From the NCBI RefSeq assembly GCF_000834635.1, contig NZ_JXQV01000010.1:1-59965 (forward strand): DNA of 59,965 nucleotides. Reading direction: 5' to 3'. This document shows, piece by piece, positions 26,293-33,755 of the stretch. Numbering within the stretch: position 1 is the first letter of the stretch; each line of letters begins with the position of its first letter. The notes under the pieces were generated by a model. That model was not told the DNA's origin. It made no database searches and saw nothing but the letters and a program-made list of their open reading frames with translations. The DNA comes from Agrobacterium tumefaciens. Lineage in GTDB: Bacteria > Pseudomonadota > Alphaproteobacteria > Rhizobiales > Rhizobiaceae. The position numbers and the translations under genes are program-made.

Positions 26293-26895
26293 GTGGCAGC
26301 CTCCCGTTTCGTATCTGGTCTGCGTACGACCGAGCTGCCCGCAGGACACACTATCGTACGCATCCATCCGCTCAACCGCGGTCCGATTTTCTTCGGGCCG
26401 CTGCCCGGGAAGATGCCACAGAATAGGTTCGACGCGCCGAACAGTGAGTTTCGCGTCCTCTACACCGCGGAGCAGCTTGAGGGCGCCTTTGTCGAAACAA
26501 TGTTGCGCCGTCCAACCGGCAGAATCCTGAGGCGCGATCATATCGAGGAGCGCGGCTGGAGCCTCCTCCGTCCGAAGCGCCCACTCGCGCTTGCCAAGCT
26601 TTACGACGAAGGCCTTCAGGTTCACCAGATCGACGCCGGCGAGATCAGCGTCAACGACTACGGCCCGTCACGTGCGCTTGCGCTAGCCCTACATAGCGAA
26701 TTTGGCGATCTCGATGGTCTTGCCTATCGATCAAGATACAACAATGGCGAGATCTGCTATGCGGTCTTCGACCGCATCACAATAGCGGAGTTCGACGTTG
26801 AGCCTGTATCGGCATTTGTGGACTTTAGAGACCGCGTCGATGCCTTGATGGAATTCTATGGCGCGGTCTTTGACACCAGCCCGCCGATCGCCTAA
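26293..26895 (+). CDS. RES-domain toxin (NAD+ phosphorylase/hydrolase type)
   Basis: This protein of about 200 residues carries the RES fold: IVRIHPLNRGPIFFGPLPGK, then FRVLYTAEQLEGAFVETMLR with conserved R, Y and E, and later GDLDGLAYRSRYN with the conserved S. RES toxins of the MbcT/ParT class destroy or use NAD+. The GTG at 26293 lies 1 nt after the antitoxin stop, so the pair is translationally coupled; an earlier TTG-type start would overlap the antitoxin. The downstream region up to 27109 has no gene. Confidence 0.85.
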   Translation: MAASRFVSGLRTTELPAGHTIVRIHPLNRGPIFFGPLPGKMPQNRFDAPNSEFRVLYTAEQLEGAFVETMLRRPTGRILRRDHIEERGWSLLRPKRPLALAKLYDEGLQVHQIDAGEISVNDYGPSRALALALHSEFGDLDGLAYRSRYNNGEICYAVFDRITIAEFDVEPVSAFVDFRDRVDALMEFYGAVFDTSPPIA

Positions 26896-27109
26896 ACGGG
26901 GACAGGAGATGCACAGTTCATAGCAAGCTTCTGTCTTTCTGAACGAGATCAACCGGGTGTTTGCCCGGCTGGCGTTGTTGAGAACAATTATCCGTCGGCG
27001 AGTTCGGGCCACGTGGCGGGTTTTAGCTCCAAATTTCATTGAAGCGCTAGGCTAGAATTCTTACGCCGGATGCCCTCTTGGGATTTTAACAAAGGCTAAG
27101 GAAGGCCAG

Positions 27110-28243
27110 CTAAAGACCTAAAGCCTTGGTCAAATTCACGCGGAAGCGATCCCGCCGCCGCTGATATCTACGGGTCATCTCTGCGGACGCATGCCCGAGT
27201 TGCTTCTGGACATATCGCTCATCGACTTCGGCAGAAGAAGCGAGGCCTGCACGAAGGGAATGACCGGAGAACTTAAACGCACGCTCGATCTCGCTGAGAT
27301 CACCGCGAACGCCGGCCGCCATCGCGGCCCGTTTAACCAGCCGCGCTACCTCCTTGTCATTCAGCCGTTCCGGCCCAACCGCTTTGCCTTGTCCCATGAC
27401 CCGACGGAAGAGGGGACCATGAGCCAGCTTGGCGAACTTGACCCAGGTCTCGACTGCCGCGATCGGGCAGGTGGAGTCTGAAGAACCGCGGCCAATTTCG
27501 ACCTCCCGCCATCCCGTTTTGCCGCGCAGGGTGACGAGCATTCCCTTGTCGAGGATTTCGATCCAGCCGCGACCGTCTTCGGTCTGGTCAGCCTTCAGAT
27601 CAAGACCGACGATTTCGGAGCGGCGAAGGCCACCGGCAAAGCCGATGAGCAACATCGCGCGATCACGCAGACCACGGAGGGTGCCGCGATCCAGCGTTTC
27701 GATCATGGCGATGATATCCTCGGCCATGACCGCCTCTTTCTGGACGGGTGGCCTGGCATGGCTGTTGCGGATGCCGGCCATCACCGTCGCAATGTGCCTG
27801 TCCTTGCGATCGAGCGAGAGAGCGCGCTGGGCGTAGTTCCAGCTGAGGGAGGAGAGGCGTCGTTCGATGGTTGAGACAGAGTTGGCTTTTGTGCCCCGCT
27901 TAGCCGTGCCGGAGGCGCAGGCGGTAATATAGAGCCCGACGGTCTCCGGGTGTGGGGGTAGGGGGGCCAGATTGGACCGCCGACACCAAGCGGCAAAATG
28001 CTTCCAGTCCGATGAATAAGCCTTGCGGGTATTGGCGGAACTGGCGGCTTCGACATAACCCCGGGCACGATCGGCAAGGCTTGCGAGGTGGGCGGGAGTC
28101 TGGTCCTGAACGGCGAGAGAGGGGAGGGGGCTGTCGCCCGACACCTCCGGCGCGGGAACATCACCGCCGGAGGCTGTGCTGAGAGACGGCGCTGAGCTCT
28201 CCTCGACGTGAATTTCGATGTTTTGCTCGATGCTTTGGATCAT
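27110..28243 (-). CDS. tyrosine recombinase, intact member of the repeated family
   Basis: This 377-residue site-specific recombinase has an N-terminal core-binding domain (RGYVEAASSANTRKAYSSDW to about residue 170) and a catalytic domain. GFAGGLRRSEIVGLDL carries the first Arg, GHSLRAGLAS the H-x-x-R, QLGHASAEMTRRYQ the final His and the nucleophile Tyr. It is the only undamaged version of a family with relics at 6117-6404, 7738-8340 and 22922-23991, all in the same orientation. A palindrome lies 21 bp upstream of its start. The next genes in the other direction encode DUF1403 and ScpB. Confidence 0.93.
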   Translation of the reverse strand: MIQSIEQNIEIHVEESSAPSLSTASGGDVPAPEVSGDSPLPSLAVQDQTPAHLASLADRARGYVEAASSANTRKAYSSDWKHFAAWCRRSNLAPLPPHPETVGLYITACASGTAKRGTKANSVSTIERRLSSLSWNYAQRALSLDRKDRHIATVMAGIRNSHARPPVQKEAVMAEDIIAMIETLDRGTLRGLRDRAMLLIGFAGGLRRSEIVGLDLKADQTEDGRGWIEILDKGMLVTLRGKTGWREVEIGRGSSDSTCPIAAVETWVKFAKLAHGPLFRRVMGQGKAVGPERLNDKEVARLVKRAAMAAGVRGDLSEIERAFKFSGHSLRAGLASSAEVDERYVQKQLGHASAEMTRRYQRRRDRFRVNLTKALGL

Positions 28244-28263
28244 TTCTCTATAATTAACATAAT

Positions 28264-28288
28264 GTCCGATAATGCAACATTATCGGAC
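28264..28288. promoter_or_regulatory. perfect palindrome upstream of the recombinase (candidate core site)
   Basis: GTCCGATAATG (28264-28274) and CATTATCGGAC (28278-28288) are exact inverted repeats. Read as 9-bp arms ending in CGATAA and starting in TTATCG, they flank a 7-bp spacer, TGCAACA, as in the palindrome at 11845-11875. It lies between the divergent recombinase and DUF1403 genes. It could be the crossover site, an operator, or both. Confidence 0.6.
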
Positions 28289-28354
28289 GTTTTATCTTCG
28301 CGATAGGCTGTGCGGTTTATAACGAAAAAGTAGCACAAACTGCACATCTGATTT

Positions 28355-29320
28355 ATGCTGCTGCGTATGGATTCGATCACATCTTCGTTCTCTGCAACCT
28401 CCACATGGACCGGCTACCTCCCAAGCTGGGCGCTGGCGCGTGGCCGTGACATTGACGAGCTGGATGCTGCTTTTGCCGCAGGTATCGCGCTGAAATCACT
28501 CGACGATTTAATCCGTTCGGATACACCATGGATAGGCTGCTGGCGCGATCGTCTTGCTCTCAAGTCAGCCGCCGTCGCGGCCAGGATGCTCGGTCGCAAC
28601 GAGGAAGAGCCCGCGCTGCGGGACGCCGTTTTGTTGACGCCCGTGGACGGTGATCCCGGTCCTGCCGGGAAGCTGTTTTTGGCCACACGAATGCTGTCCC
28701 GCCGGATCGGCATGCCGGGCACATCGTTTACTAAGGAATTGGCCACGCTTCTATCGATCCGTTGGGACGACGATCTTGCCTTGGTCCCAGATCTTGTCGA
28801 TTCTGCCATCCGATCCGGACGTTCGGCACCTTTCGCGGTGGCGGACCTTATAATGGCGATTTCTGCGGCTCGCCCGGACGCAGAAGTGTTGGCACTTGGT
28901 CTTGGCGAGATGGTGCTGGCTCAGAAGCTGAACTGGTCGCAACCGGTTCCCCTGTTGCTACCCGAGCGCTTTGGCCCAGCTTTCCGCACCATCGGTGGCC
29001 GGGGTCGCGTGAAGCCGGGTGAGTCAGCCTATTCGAAAGCAATCTGCATGGCGATTGTCGATGGCGCCGAACTGGCACTGCGTTCCGCTGCGGAGATCGA
29101 TCGCCGCGCTAGCCGCTTGTTGGCCATCGCAGCCAAAGTCAGGACCAGAGGAGCTGAACCGGTCATCCGTCGGCTGTTGAACGAAGACGCTGTATCCGCT
29201 TCGGCAGCCGGGGCCAGCCTGTCACGATGGGCGGCAAACCGGCTGTTCGAGCGGCTCGAAGGCTTTGAGGCGATACGCGAGCTCTCGGGCCGGTCCTCCT
29301 TCCGAATATTTGGATTGTGA
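28355..29320 (+). CDS. DUF1403 family protein
   Basis: This 321-residue protein, largely helical, matches the DUF1403 family known from rhizobial plasmids: ATSTWTGYLPSWALARGRDI near the start, then AAFAAGIALKSLDDLIRSDT, PWIGCWRDRLALKSAAVAAR, and LTPVDGDPGPAGKLFLA. Its function is unknown. The family is typically paired with a ScpB-like gene, as here, where the next start is adjacent to the stop. An alternative ATG lies at 28367. The divergent recombinase gene upstream suggests that these genes travel together. Confidence 0.85.
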   Translation: MLLRMDSITSSFSATSTWTGYLPSWALARGRDIDELDAAFAAGIALKSLDDLIRSDTPWIGCWRDRLALKSAAVAARMLGRNEEEPALRDAVLLTPVDGDPGPAGKLFLATRMLSRRIGMPGTSFTKELATLLSIRWDDDLALVPDLVDSAIRSGRSAPFAVADLIMAISAARPDAEVLALGLGEMVLAQKLNWSQPVPLLLPERFGPAFRTIGGRGRVKPGESAYSKAICMAIVDGAELALRSAAEIDRRASRLLAIAAKVRTRGAEPVIRRLLNEDAVSASAAGASLSRWAANRLFERLEGFEAIRELSGRSSFRIFGL

Positions 29321-29322
29321 CA

Positions 29323-30009
29323 ATGGCAGGAGCGAGCGCAGCTAAACGCCGCCGTCAAGCCGGAGGACGCAAGCAAGAGCTCCTGTATGATCGCGAGCTA
29401 CTGGACTTGCCGTCGGAAATGCGCTGGCGGGAATGGATGATGCGCGTCGAGGCGGTCATTTTTGCGTCCGCCGAGCCGGTCAGCCGCGAGACTCTGGCGC
29501 GGGTGGTCGGCAAAGACTGCAGCGTCGATCTGCTGATCGACGACTTGGTCGGAGAGCTGCGAGATCGCCCTTATGAACTGATCTCGGTCGCAGGCGGGTG
29601 GCAACACCGGACCCGACCAAGGTTTGCCGAGACGATCCGCGCTTCGTCCGCGCCTACGCGAGGCGGTGTGGCGGCGTTGTCTGAATTTGAGGCGATGGTG
29701 CTGATAGCTGTCGGATATTTCCAGCCGATCACGCGCGGTGAGTTGTCAAAGTTATTTGGCAAGGAAGTCAGCCGCGATACGATCGGCGGTTTGCGTGGAG
29801 CAGGTTTTATCGGCTCCGGCCCACGGAGCCCTACGCTGGGCGCGCCATATACCTATGTCACGACGCCATATTTCCTCTCGGCCTTTGGCATGGAGACCTT
29901 GCGGGACCTGCCAAACATCGAGGCGCTGGAAGACGCTGGTCTCTTGAGTAAACAGGGTAGCGCCGTGGATACTGACCCGGCCGCCGGAGACGACATGTTG
30001 GAAGATTGA
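29323..30009 (+). CDS. scpB: ScpB-like chromosome segregation protein
   Basis: This protein of about 228 residues has the two winged-helix domains of ScpB, the kleisin-associated subunit of SMC complexes: RVEAVIFASAEPVSRETLAR, then YELISVAGGWQHRTRPRFAE and LSEFEAMVLIAVGYFQPITR. Here it is plasmid-borne and paired with DUF1403, without ScpA or SMC in the window, so it may have a plasmid- or recombinase-related role. The start is ATG 29323 or GTG 29317, which overlaps the upstream stop. The gene ends about 30 bp before a truncated crcB, so a junction must lie in that gap. Confidence 0.85.
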   Translation: MAGASAAKRRRQAGGRKQELLYDRELLDLPSEMRWREWMMRVEAVIFASAEPVSRETLARVVGKDCSVDLLIDDLVGELRDRPYELISVAGGWQHRTRPRFAETIRASSAPTRGGVAALSEFEAMVLIAVGYFQPITRGELSKLFGKEVSRDTIGGLRGAGFIGSGPRSPTLGAPYTYVTTPYFLSAFGMETLRDLPNIEALEDAGLLSKQGSAVDTDPAAGDDMLED

Positions 30010-30039
30010 CAGGTTTGGGCTTGGCGCCGCGGTAGCGCA

Positions 30040-30259
30040 CATCGGGCTGCCGCAAGAACTGCGGTTGTTTTTGACAACCGGCATTCTTGGCGGTTTTACG
30101 ACCTTCTCGACGTTTTCGCTGGATGCTGTAGGGCTTTGGGAAAGGGGAGAGGCTAGCGCCGCCATCCTCTACGCCAGCGCTTCTGTCATCCTGGCATTCA
30201 TTGCAATGTTCGCTGGCATGGTGCTGGTGCGTGGTATGGCTGGAGGTCAAACGGCATGA
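30040..30259 (+). pseudogene. crcB: crcB (fluC) fluoride channel, truncated at the 5' end
   Basis: The frame encodes only the C-terminal two thirds of a CrcB/FluC fluoride channel: LPQELRLFLTTGILGGFTTF followed by STFSLDAVGLWERGE and two final helices. A full protein also has a first membrane helix and the GGxxRH segment, which are missing. The DUF1403-ScpB block ends directly before it, so that insertion probably removed the 5' part. The stop overlaps the following EamA gene as ATGA, as in the second copy at 42604-42992. Confidence 0.8.
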
Positions 30260-30693
30260 AAAGTATTTTTCTCGGCTGGCCCTTCTGGGCGCTATTATCG
30301 GCTGGCTTTGCGGCAATGACGGCTATCTTCGCAAAAGTCGGGGTCGAAAACGTCAATTCCGATTTCGCGACTTTCATTCGCACGATCGTCATTCTGGCGG
30401 CCGCCGGGATGATGGTCTATGTCACCGAAAATTGGCAATCGCCGGGTACGGTGTCCGGCCGTAGCTGGGTATTCCTTGTTCTATCAGGCCTGGCAACCGG
30501 CGCGTCGTGGATCTGCTATTTCCGGGCGTTGAAACTCGGTGATGCCGCACGCGTTGCGCCGATCGACAAGCTCAGTGTCGTCTTCGTCGCAATCTTCGCC
30601 GTACTCTTTCTAGGGGAGCGTCTGTCGCTTCCCAATTGGCTTGGCGTCTGCCTGATTGCCTGCGGCGCTATCCTCGTCGCTTACCGAGCCTAG
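30256..30693 (+). CDS. short EamA-domain membrane transporter, copy 1
   Basis: This 145-residue protein holds a single EamA (DMT) repeat of four to five helices, including FWALLSAGFAAMTAIFAKVG, FATFIRTIVIL, LSGLATGASWICYFRALKLG and PIDKLSVVFVAIFAVLFLGE. Half-size EamA proteins work as dimers. It is a close paralogue of the protein at 42170-42607 and, like that gene, is coupled to crcB, which links it to fluoride or anion resistance. The substrate is not known. Confidence 0.8.
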   Translation: MKSIFLGWPFWALLSAGFAAMTAIFAKVGVENVNSDFATFIRTIVILAAAGMMVYVTENWQSPGTVSGRSWVFLVLSGLATGASWICYFRALKLGDAARVAPIDKLSVVFVAIFAVLFLGERLSLPNWLGVCLIACGAILVAYRA

Positions 30694-30910
30694 AGCAGAT
30701 CCGATGTCGAACCCACTTTGCCTCCCGATATGGCAGGTCTGGTACGCGTGGCACCCCGGTTCTGCCCGAGGATGATCGCGTATTCTGACTGGAGTATGTT
30801 TGGAGGCGATGGGATACGACGGCACGGCGATGATGGTATCGCTTGTTCGGAGCCACGAACAAAAAGACGCGGAAGCTGCGTCGCAGGAAACCTGAACCAG
30901 GAGGAAAACC

Positions 30911-31717
30911 ATGCACATTGTTGCACTCATCCCACATCCTAAAACAGCCCTTTCCAGCCTGCTCATCGCCGACGCTGCATCAGCGGTCGAACCGGGATCA
31001 ACAATCACGGCGCTCCATGTTTGCGTCGATCCCGCCAAGATCGGAGGCAGTGTAGAGGAAGTCGACATGCAGGAAATGCGGATCCGCGATGAGGGCACGG
31101 CCTTTCAGCGACGGAACGAGGTCAGAAAGATCTTCGAGGAGTGGTCGGCAGGGCGTGAACCGTCGCCGGCTGGCGCCAAGGTCGAGTGGGTGGAAGCTGA
31201 TGGTGGAGAAGAAGACGGTGTCCGCAAACATCTTGGATCAGCCGATCTTGTGACCATCGCCCACCCGCAATCGATGGACGGCGGCGATGCCCTGCATGCG
31301 GCGCTCTTCGATCACCATAGGCTGGTGGTTTTTACGCCGGATACTAACGGCACTCCGGTTTCTTTCGGCCGCTCAATCGCCATTTTCTGGAGGGACGATG
31401 ACGGAATACGTTCTTGCCTTCAAAAGGCCAGAGCTTGGCTCCGCGCTGCTGATACGTTGATAATTCTCGCAGCACACGAGAACGACATCTCAGAGGCGGT
31501 TGCGTTCTTTCAGACATTGCATGTCAGCGGGACAGGGCGGCTGCAGACCTCCGTGGCGAAAAACGCCGACGATTTTCTGGAGAAGGCCAATAGGGGCGGC
31601 GCGGATACGCTTTTGATGGGCGCCTACCGTCATGGCCTATTCCTCGAGACCGTCTTTGGCGGGGCCACGAAGACAGTGATGGATCACACAAGTTTGCCCG
31701 TGTTTCTCAGCCATTAG
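30911..31717 (+). CDS. universal stress protein (UspA family)
   Basis: This 268-residue protein has the Usp-type alpha/beta layout. MHIVALIPHP and ITALHVCVD form the start, ADLVTIAHP a central strand, and GGADTLLMGAYRHGLFLETV with FGGATKTVMDHTSLPVFLSH the typical C-terminal ATP-binding-like end. Usp proteins support survival under ion, acid or oxidative stress. A strong AGGAGGAAAACC precedes the ATG. It lies between the EamA copy and the sigma-factor cluster, in the same direction but with a 217-bp gap, so it probably has its own promoter. Confidence 0.85.
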   Translation: MHIVALIPHPKTALSSLLIADAASAVEPGSTITALHVCVDPAKIGGSVEEVDMQEMRIRDEGTAFQRRNEVRKIFEEWSAGREPSPAGAKVEWVEADGGEEDGVRKHLGSADLVTIAHPQSMDGGDALHAALFDHHRLVVFTPDTNGTPVSFGRSIAIFWRDDDGIRSCLQKARAWLRAADTLIILAAHENDISEAVAFFQTLHVSGTGRLQTSVAKNADDFLEKANRGGADTLLMGAYRHGLFLETVFGGATKTVMDHTSLPVFLSH

Positions 31718-31835
31718 GCCTACGTACGACACATCCTCCTGTAGAACTTCGCCCTTGGAATCCGTTCTACCAGCCAAAGGGAGTTCAATATCCTTGAGCG
31801 CGGTGAGCGAGGAGAAAATTATTTTGCTGCCGGGT

Positions 31836-31861
31836 GGAATAACGCGTGATTGCCAGCGTCT
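31836..31861 (+). promoter_or_regulatory. candidate ECF sigma-dependent promoter of the NTF2-like gene
   Basis: GGAAT (31836-31840), 16 nt, then CGTCT (31857-31861) fits an ECF-type -35/-10 pair. It lies 32 nt before the ATG at 31894. The same pattern with the same spacing precedes the DUF305/beta-propeller operon, and an ECF sigma factor is encoded 0.5 kb downstream. Confidence 0.6.
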
Positions 31862-31893
31862 CTCTCCTGTCATTTCAACAAGGAGATTATACT

Positions 31894-32316
31894 ATGCGCA
31901 AAACAGTTCTGATGGCTCTGCCGCTCGCTTTTCTCATGTGCACCGGTGCAGCCCTTGCTGGCCCTGCCATGGACATGGCCAAAACCCGTATCGAAGCGAT
32001 CGCCAAGGGCGATGTCGCGACAATCACCAAGGACTACGGTAAGGATCCTTCCCTTGCCTGGATTGGTGGTCCGCTCGACGGCACCTATGCGTCGGAAAAG
32101 GCGATAGCTGAAGTCTGGACCAAATTCTCGACGGCACAGGGCGAACAGACCGCCACAGTCGGCGAAGTCTGGGAGGCAGCCAATCCGAAGGGCGCGACCG
32201 TTGCAGCAAATGTTGTCTTTGCCGGCAAGAACAAGGTTCCCGTTCTCTATATCATGACCTATCGTGACGGAAAACTTGTCGACGAAATCTGGCAGGTTAA
32301 CCCGCCTGCAAAGTAA
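31894..32316 (+). CDS. exported NTF2/SnoaL-like protein
   Basis: This 140-residue protein has a signal peptide (KTVLMALPLAFLMCTGAALA, cleaved after about residue 22) and a cone-shaped NTF2-like domain: MAKTRIEAIAKGDVATITKD near its start, then IGGPLDGTYASEKAIAEVWT, and IMTYRDGKLVDEIWQVNPP at the end. Such domains bind small ligands or act as scaffolds in the periplasm. AAGGAGATTATACT gives a good ribosome-binding site. An ECF-type promoter lies upstream and the sigma/anti-sigma genes follow, so it is probably part of their regulon. Confidence 0.85.
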   Translation: MRKTVLMALPLAFLMCTGAALAGPAMDMAKTRIEAIAKGDVATITKDYGKDPSLAWIGGPLDGTYASEKAIAEVWTKFSTAQGEQTATVGEVWEAANPKGATVAANVVFAGKNKVPVLYIMTYRDGKLVDEIWQVNPPAK

Positions 32317-32370
32317 GCCGAATGGTGGCCATGCCAGCATCCCCGGTATGGCCACCGATCCGAAGGGCTG

Positions 32371-32880
32371 ATGATGTCGACAATGGCGATGCGACTGGAG
32401 GCGGAAATACCGGCACTGCGACGCTATGCCTTCGCGCTTCTGCGCGATCACAACCGCGCCGACGATCTCGTGCAGGATTGCCTCGAGCGTGCGATATCAC
32501 GCTGGTATCTGCGTCGGACCGATGGTGACCTGCGGGCATGGCTGTTTACCATCATGCGAAACCTGCACATTTCGGCTGGACGCCAATCCCAGCGACGGGG
32601 GCCACACCACGAGCTCGATACCGTCACGCTCCCCGGATCGCCCGCCGATCAGGATCATGGCATCGCCGTACGCGATATACTCGAAGCGCTCGATAGGCTT
32701 TCCGACGATCAAAAATCGCTTCTGCTTCTGGTTGGCGTCGAGGATCTGTCCTATGAGCAGGCTGCCGCCGTCATTGGTGTTCCGGTAGGAACCGTGATGT
32801 CGCGGCTGTCGCGCGCCAGGCAGAAATTCCGATCCATTCTCGACAACAAGACGCCCGTGACCTTGCGAAGGGTAAAATGA
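32371..32880 (+). CDS. ECF RNA polymerase sigma factor
   Basis: This 169-residue sigma factor has region 2 (LRRYAFALLRDHNRADDLVQ, then DCLERAI and LRAWLFTIMRNLHI) and region 4 (LSYEQAAAVIGVPVGTVMSR followed by LSRARQKFR). The stop overlaps the start of the anti-sigma gene. Two near-identical candidate promoters, before the NTF2-like gene and before the DUF305 gene, are probably its targets. The signal it answers is not visible; neighbouring ion-resistance and envelope genes suggest chemical stress. Confidence 0.92.
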   Translation: MMSTMAMRLEAEIPALRRYAFALLRDHNRADDLVQDCLERAISRWYLRRTDGDLRAWLFTIMRNLHISAGRQSQRRGPHHELDTVTLPGSPADQDHGIAVRDILEALDRLSDDQKSLLLLVGVEDLSYEQAAAVIGVPVGTVMSRLSRARQKFRSILDNKTPVTLRRVK

Positions 32881-33656
32881 TGAACACCGGTTCGCCGATT
32901 GGCGAAGATGATCTTCAGGCTTACATCGACGGAAAGCTGACGCCTGACCGGCAGGCGCTTGTCGACGCCTATCTTGCTGGTCATCCTGAAGCGAGCGCAA
33001 GGGTCACGCAACAGCTTGCGGATCGGGAAGCTTTGCGTGTGCGGCTGTCTGAGAAATTCTCGGAGCCCATTCCAGCGCGGCTGCGCATCGCCAACCTTCA
33101 GTCCAATGCAGCTTTGCGAAGACAAGGTTGGTATCGCTCCGCCATGGCAGCTTGCATCTTCTTGGGAATGGGCCTGGCCGGTGGCTGGTGGCTAAAGCCT
33201 GAAGGCGTGCAAATCAACGCAGCGCGATTGTCCGAGGCGGGTTTCGCCGCGAACGCATCTGACGCCTATCGGACCTTCGTGGTCGAAGTAGCCCATCCGG
33301 TCGAAGTTGGAGCGGATGACGAGGCACATCTGGTCACATGGCTGTCGAAGCGATCCGGCCGGGCACTGACGCCACCGAACCTTTCGGCATTCGGGTATAA
33401 GCTGCTCGGCGGACGCGTCCTTCCGGGCGGTGGCGCTGCGGCTGCACAACTCATGTACGAGGATGACAAAGGCGAGAGGCTGGCCGTTTATCTACGCGCC
33501 GGCCAATCAGCGCAGACAGCGTTCACGTTTGAAGAGAAAAACGGCGTGTCCAGCTTTGTCTGGGTGGATCAGGGGTTCGATTTCGCGGTATCCGCCTCGG
33601 TCGATCGGGCAAAGCTCCTTCCGATCGCAACTGCGATCTATCAAGGAATGATTTGA
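32877..33656 (+). CDS. transmembrane anti-sigma factor
   Basis: This 259-residue protein starts with an anti-sigma helical domain (DDLQAYIDGKLTPDRQALVD, then AYLAGHPEASARV), has one transmembrane helix (YRSAMAACIFLGMGLAGGWW, about residues 82-101) and a periplasmic part of about 150 residues. The start codon overlaps the sigma-factor stop; ATGs at 32877 and 32880 are both in frame. Sigma-anti-sigma coupling like this is standard for ECF systems. A bidirectional terminator follows. Confidence 0.88.
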   Translation: MMNTGSPIGEDDLQAYIDGKLTPDRQALVDAYLAGHPEASARVTQQLADREALRVRLSEKFSEPIPARLRIANLQSNAALRRQGWYRSAMAACIFLGMGLAGGWWLKPEGVQINAARLSEAGFAANASDAYRTFVVEVAHPVEVGADDEAHLVTWLSKRSGRALTPPNLSAFGYKLLGGRVLPGGGAAAAQLMYEDDKGERLAVYLRAGQSAQTAFTFEEKNGVSSFVWVDQGFDFAVSASVDRAKLLPIATAIYQGMI

Positions 33657-33686
33657 ATCCGGTCAATCTCAGTGCGGTATCAAAAA

Positions 33687-33717
33687 TGACTGCGGCATTG
33701 TAAGAACGCCGCAGTCA
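33687..33717. terminator. bidirectional terminator
   Basis: TGACTGCGGC (33687-33696) and GCCGCAGTCA (33708-33717) form a perfect 10-bp stem with an 11-nt loop between convergent genes. A T-rich tail follows on the plus strand (acttgtttt), and TTTTTGATACC follows on the minus strand. Confidence 0.8.
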
Positions 33718-33755
33718 ACTTGTTTTGGGGTTGCCCATAACAGGTAGCCAAACTG

